Shown: piece by piece, positions 62,709 through 64,000 of the stretch
Position numbering within the stretch: the first letter of the stretch is position 1
Layout: each line of letters starts with the position of its first letter
DNA from: an uncultured Macellibacteroides sp.
GTDB taxonomy: Bacteria; Bacteroidota; Bacteroidia; Bacteroidales; Tannerellaceae
Assembly: GCF_963667135.1 (NCBI RefSeq)
Contig: NZ_OY762974.1
Span: 434,001 to 498,000, forward strand
Direction: 5' to 3'
DNA length: 64,000 bases
Made by a program: the position numbers and the translations under genes
The notes under the pieces: generated by a model
What the model saw: the letters and a program-made list of their open reading frames with translations, nothing else
Told to the model about the DNA's origin: nothing
Databases searched by the model: none

Positions 62709-64000
62709 ATGGTAGCTGGTAATATTTTTAACCGTTTGATTTTTATACTTGCTTGTATTCTATTTGTTCCAATAGCAGGCAACACGGCAACAGATTACTA
62801 TTTCAAGCAAATCTCTCTGCAGGAAGGTCTATCCCAATCCACAGTGCATTGCATGCTTAAAGATTATAAAGGCATGATATGGATTGGGACTAAGTTTGGG
62901 TTGAATACCTTTGATCAGGCGGAGATTAAGTCTTATTATCATGAAGACAACAATCAATTTTCGCTTCCTGGTAATTTGATTCATTTTATTGCAGAAGATT
63001 CCCTAAACAATCTTTGGATTGGGACTAATGGAGGATTAGCTATCTACAACCGTACGACAGATAGTTTTAAGAAGATTACATTTAACGGTGAATCTATAGT
63101 TCCCGTAAGCTTTCATCGTATGCCCGGATGTATACTGTTTGGTGAATCCGGACGGATTTTCAGGTTTGGATACAGTAACTATAAGCTCTCTGTTCTCCCC
63201 ATGAAGAAAAACACAGAAAACATCAGCCAGTTCGACGCCATGTCTTCTTACACAGTGCGATCTGAAACAACAGGAAAAATTGAGCAAAAGCTCTTAATCA
63301 CGTGCAGGTGGAACGGTATGTGGAACTATAACTTCCAGACAAAAGAACTTGATAAAATCTCCTATATTAAGGAAAAAGAGATATCATACTCATATATTGA
63401 TTCGCGCGAGCGGTTCTGGATTGCTCCGTATGGTAAAGGGCTGCTTTGCTATAATAAGAAAGGAGAGTTACTTAAGCAATTTACAACCGGCACATCCGGG
63501 TTAAGTAATAATGTTGTGCTTAGCATGATCGAAAGAAACGGGGAGTTGTGGATTGCCACAGACGGAGGAGGCATCTCTATCTTAAATCTTCAAAACTTCA
63601 CATTCCGGGTAATCCAATATATTTCAGGAAAACCCTATACGTTGCCTGTGAATTCCATTTACAGCCTTTACAATGACAATGAAGATTATATGTGGGCTGG
63701 CTCTATACGGGGAGGGTTAATCGGTATAAAGGAAGTATATATTAATACGTACACGGATGTTCCGTTGAATACTATTTACGGGCTGACCGATAAAACGGCA
63801 ACCAGCCTTTTTGAAGATGCAGAAGGTATCATCTGGGCAGGTACAGATGGTGGAGGATTAAATCGTTTTGATCCTAAAAACAATATATTTAAACACTATC
63901 CGTCAACTTACGGCTATAAAATCGTCTCGCTAACCAGCTTTGATAACAAAGAGTTAGTATGTTCGGTATTCAGCAAAGGACTATATTTGTTTAATAAACA
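62709..64000 (+). CDS. Hybrid two-component sensor, N-terminal part (runs off window end)
   Basis: About 430 residues are visible from MVAGNIFNRLIFILACILFVPIAG (signal/anchor). The following YYFKQISLQEGLSQSTVHCMLKDYKGMIWIGTKFGLNTFDQ is the classic Reg_prop start. Repeated blades are seen at IAEDSLNNLWIGTNGGLAIYNR, IERNGELWIATDGGGISILN and FEDAEGIIWAGTDGGGLNRFD. This is the periplasmic two-propeller sensor of Bacteroidetes hybrid two-component systems; the histidine kinase, receiver and AraC-type HTH would lie beyond the window. It is divergent from GH20-GH2 and most likely controls them and the susCD pair in response to a glycan fragment. I infer the missing domains, I do not see them. Confidence 0.9.
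   Translation, partial: MVAGNIFNRLIFILACILFVPIAGNTATDYYFKQISLQEGLSQSTVHCMLKDYKGMIWIGTKFGLNTFDQAEIKSYYHEDNNQFSLPGNLIHFIAEDSLNNLWIGTNGGLAIYNRTTDSFKKITFNGESIVPVSFHRMPGCILFGESGRIFRFGYSNYKLSVLPMKKNTENISQFDAMSSYTVRSETTGKIEQKLLITCRWNGMWNYNFQTKELDKISYIKEKEISYSYIDSRERFWIAPYGKGLLCYNKKGELLKQFTTGTSGLSNNVVLSMIERNGELWIATDGGGISILNLQNFTFRVIQYISGKPYTLPVNSIYSLYNDNEDYMWAGSIRGGLIGIKEVYINTYTDVPLNTIYGLTDKTATSLFEDAEGIIWAGTDGGGLNRFDPKNNIFKHYPSTYGYKIVSLTSFDNKELVCSVFSKGLYLFNK

Overview
The window looks like the chromosome of a Bacteroidales bacterium, probably near Parabacteroides/Tannerellaceae (genus is inference). The evidence is two SusC/SusD glycan-uptake pairs, an ECF sigma/FecR pair, the start of a hybrid two-component regulator, A+T-rich intergenic DNA, Bacteroidetes-type promoters (-7 box TAnnTTTG) in front of many genes, and few Shine-Dalgarno sequences.

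Region by region. (1) 1-11.8 kb, minus strand: a polysaccharide utilisation locus (PUL 1) transcribed sulfatase > ECF sigma > FecR anti-sigma > SusC (with STN signalling domain) > SusD > 822-residue secreted protein of unknown function > secreted FAD-dependent oxidoreductase (cut by the window edge). Hairpins lie between FecR and SusC and after SusD. (2) 11.8-13.4 kb: no protein genes, but two nearly identical 164/165-bp MITEs with 25-bp terminal inverted repeats, an array of palindromes spaced exactly 22 bp, and a tRNA-Asp gene. (3) 13.4-20.3 kb, plus strand: purU, hisH-hisA-hisF-hisIE, an FtsE-like ATPase, lysC and lysA. (4) 20.4-36.5 kb: a housekeeping mosaic containing a glycosyltransferase, a LolC/E-type permease, an aminotransferase, a YitT protein, a tandem pair of small secreted proteins, an MFS exporter, an ABC-F protein, NhaD, a lipid A-type acyltransferase with a glycosyltransferase, mtaB and an acyl-CoA ligase. 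(5) 36.6-46.7 kb: a tiny Ala/Glu/Pro-rich lipoprotein, an orphan TonB receptor, rpsF-rpsR-rplI, a secreted alpha/beta hydrolase, a HAD phosphatase, a CapD/WbpM-type sugar dehydratase, a FucP-like transporter, a Tat-type NIPSNAP protein and Hsp20. (6) 47-50.8 kb: uncharacterised small genes, a DUF3244-like exported protein, a TPR/HTH membrane regulator and a decayed YegP-family gene. (7) 51.2-64 kb: PUL 2, with SusC (no STN) and SusD on plus, secreted GH20 hexosaminidase and GH2 beta-galactosidase convergent on minus, and a divergent hybrid two-component sensor running off the end.

The two PULs illustrate the two usual control schemes. PUL 1 has an STN-containing SusC beside a sigma/anti-sigma pair and a sulfatase, suggesting a sulfated or decorated glycan. 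PUL 2 has an STN-less SusC and a Reg_prop-type sensor beside beta-galactosidase and beta-hexosaminidase, suggesting Gal/HexNAc-containing host-type glycans.

The least explained signal is intergenic. Three separate sites (12460-12567, 25789-25890 and 56676-56767) carry palindromic units in strict 22-bp register. The first and third share end motifs, length and neighbouring modules, which points to a dispersed composite repeat family or protein-binding array that I cannot name.
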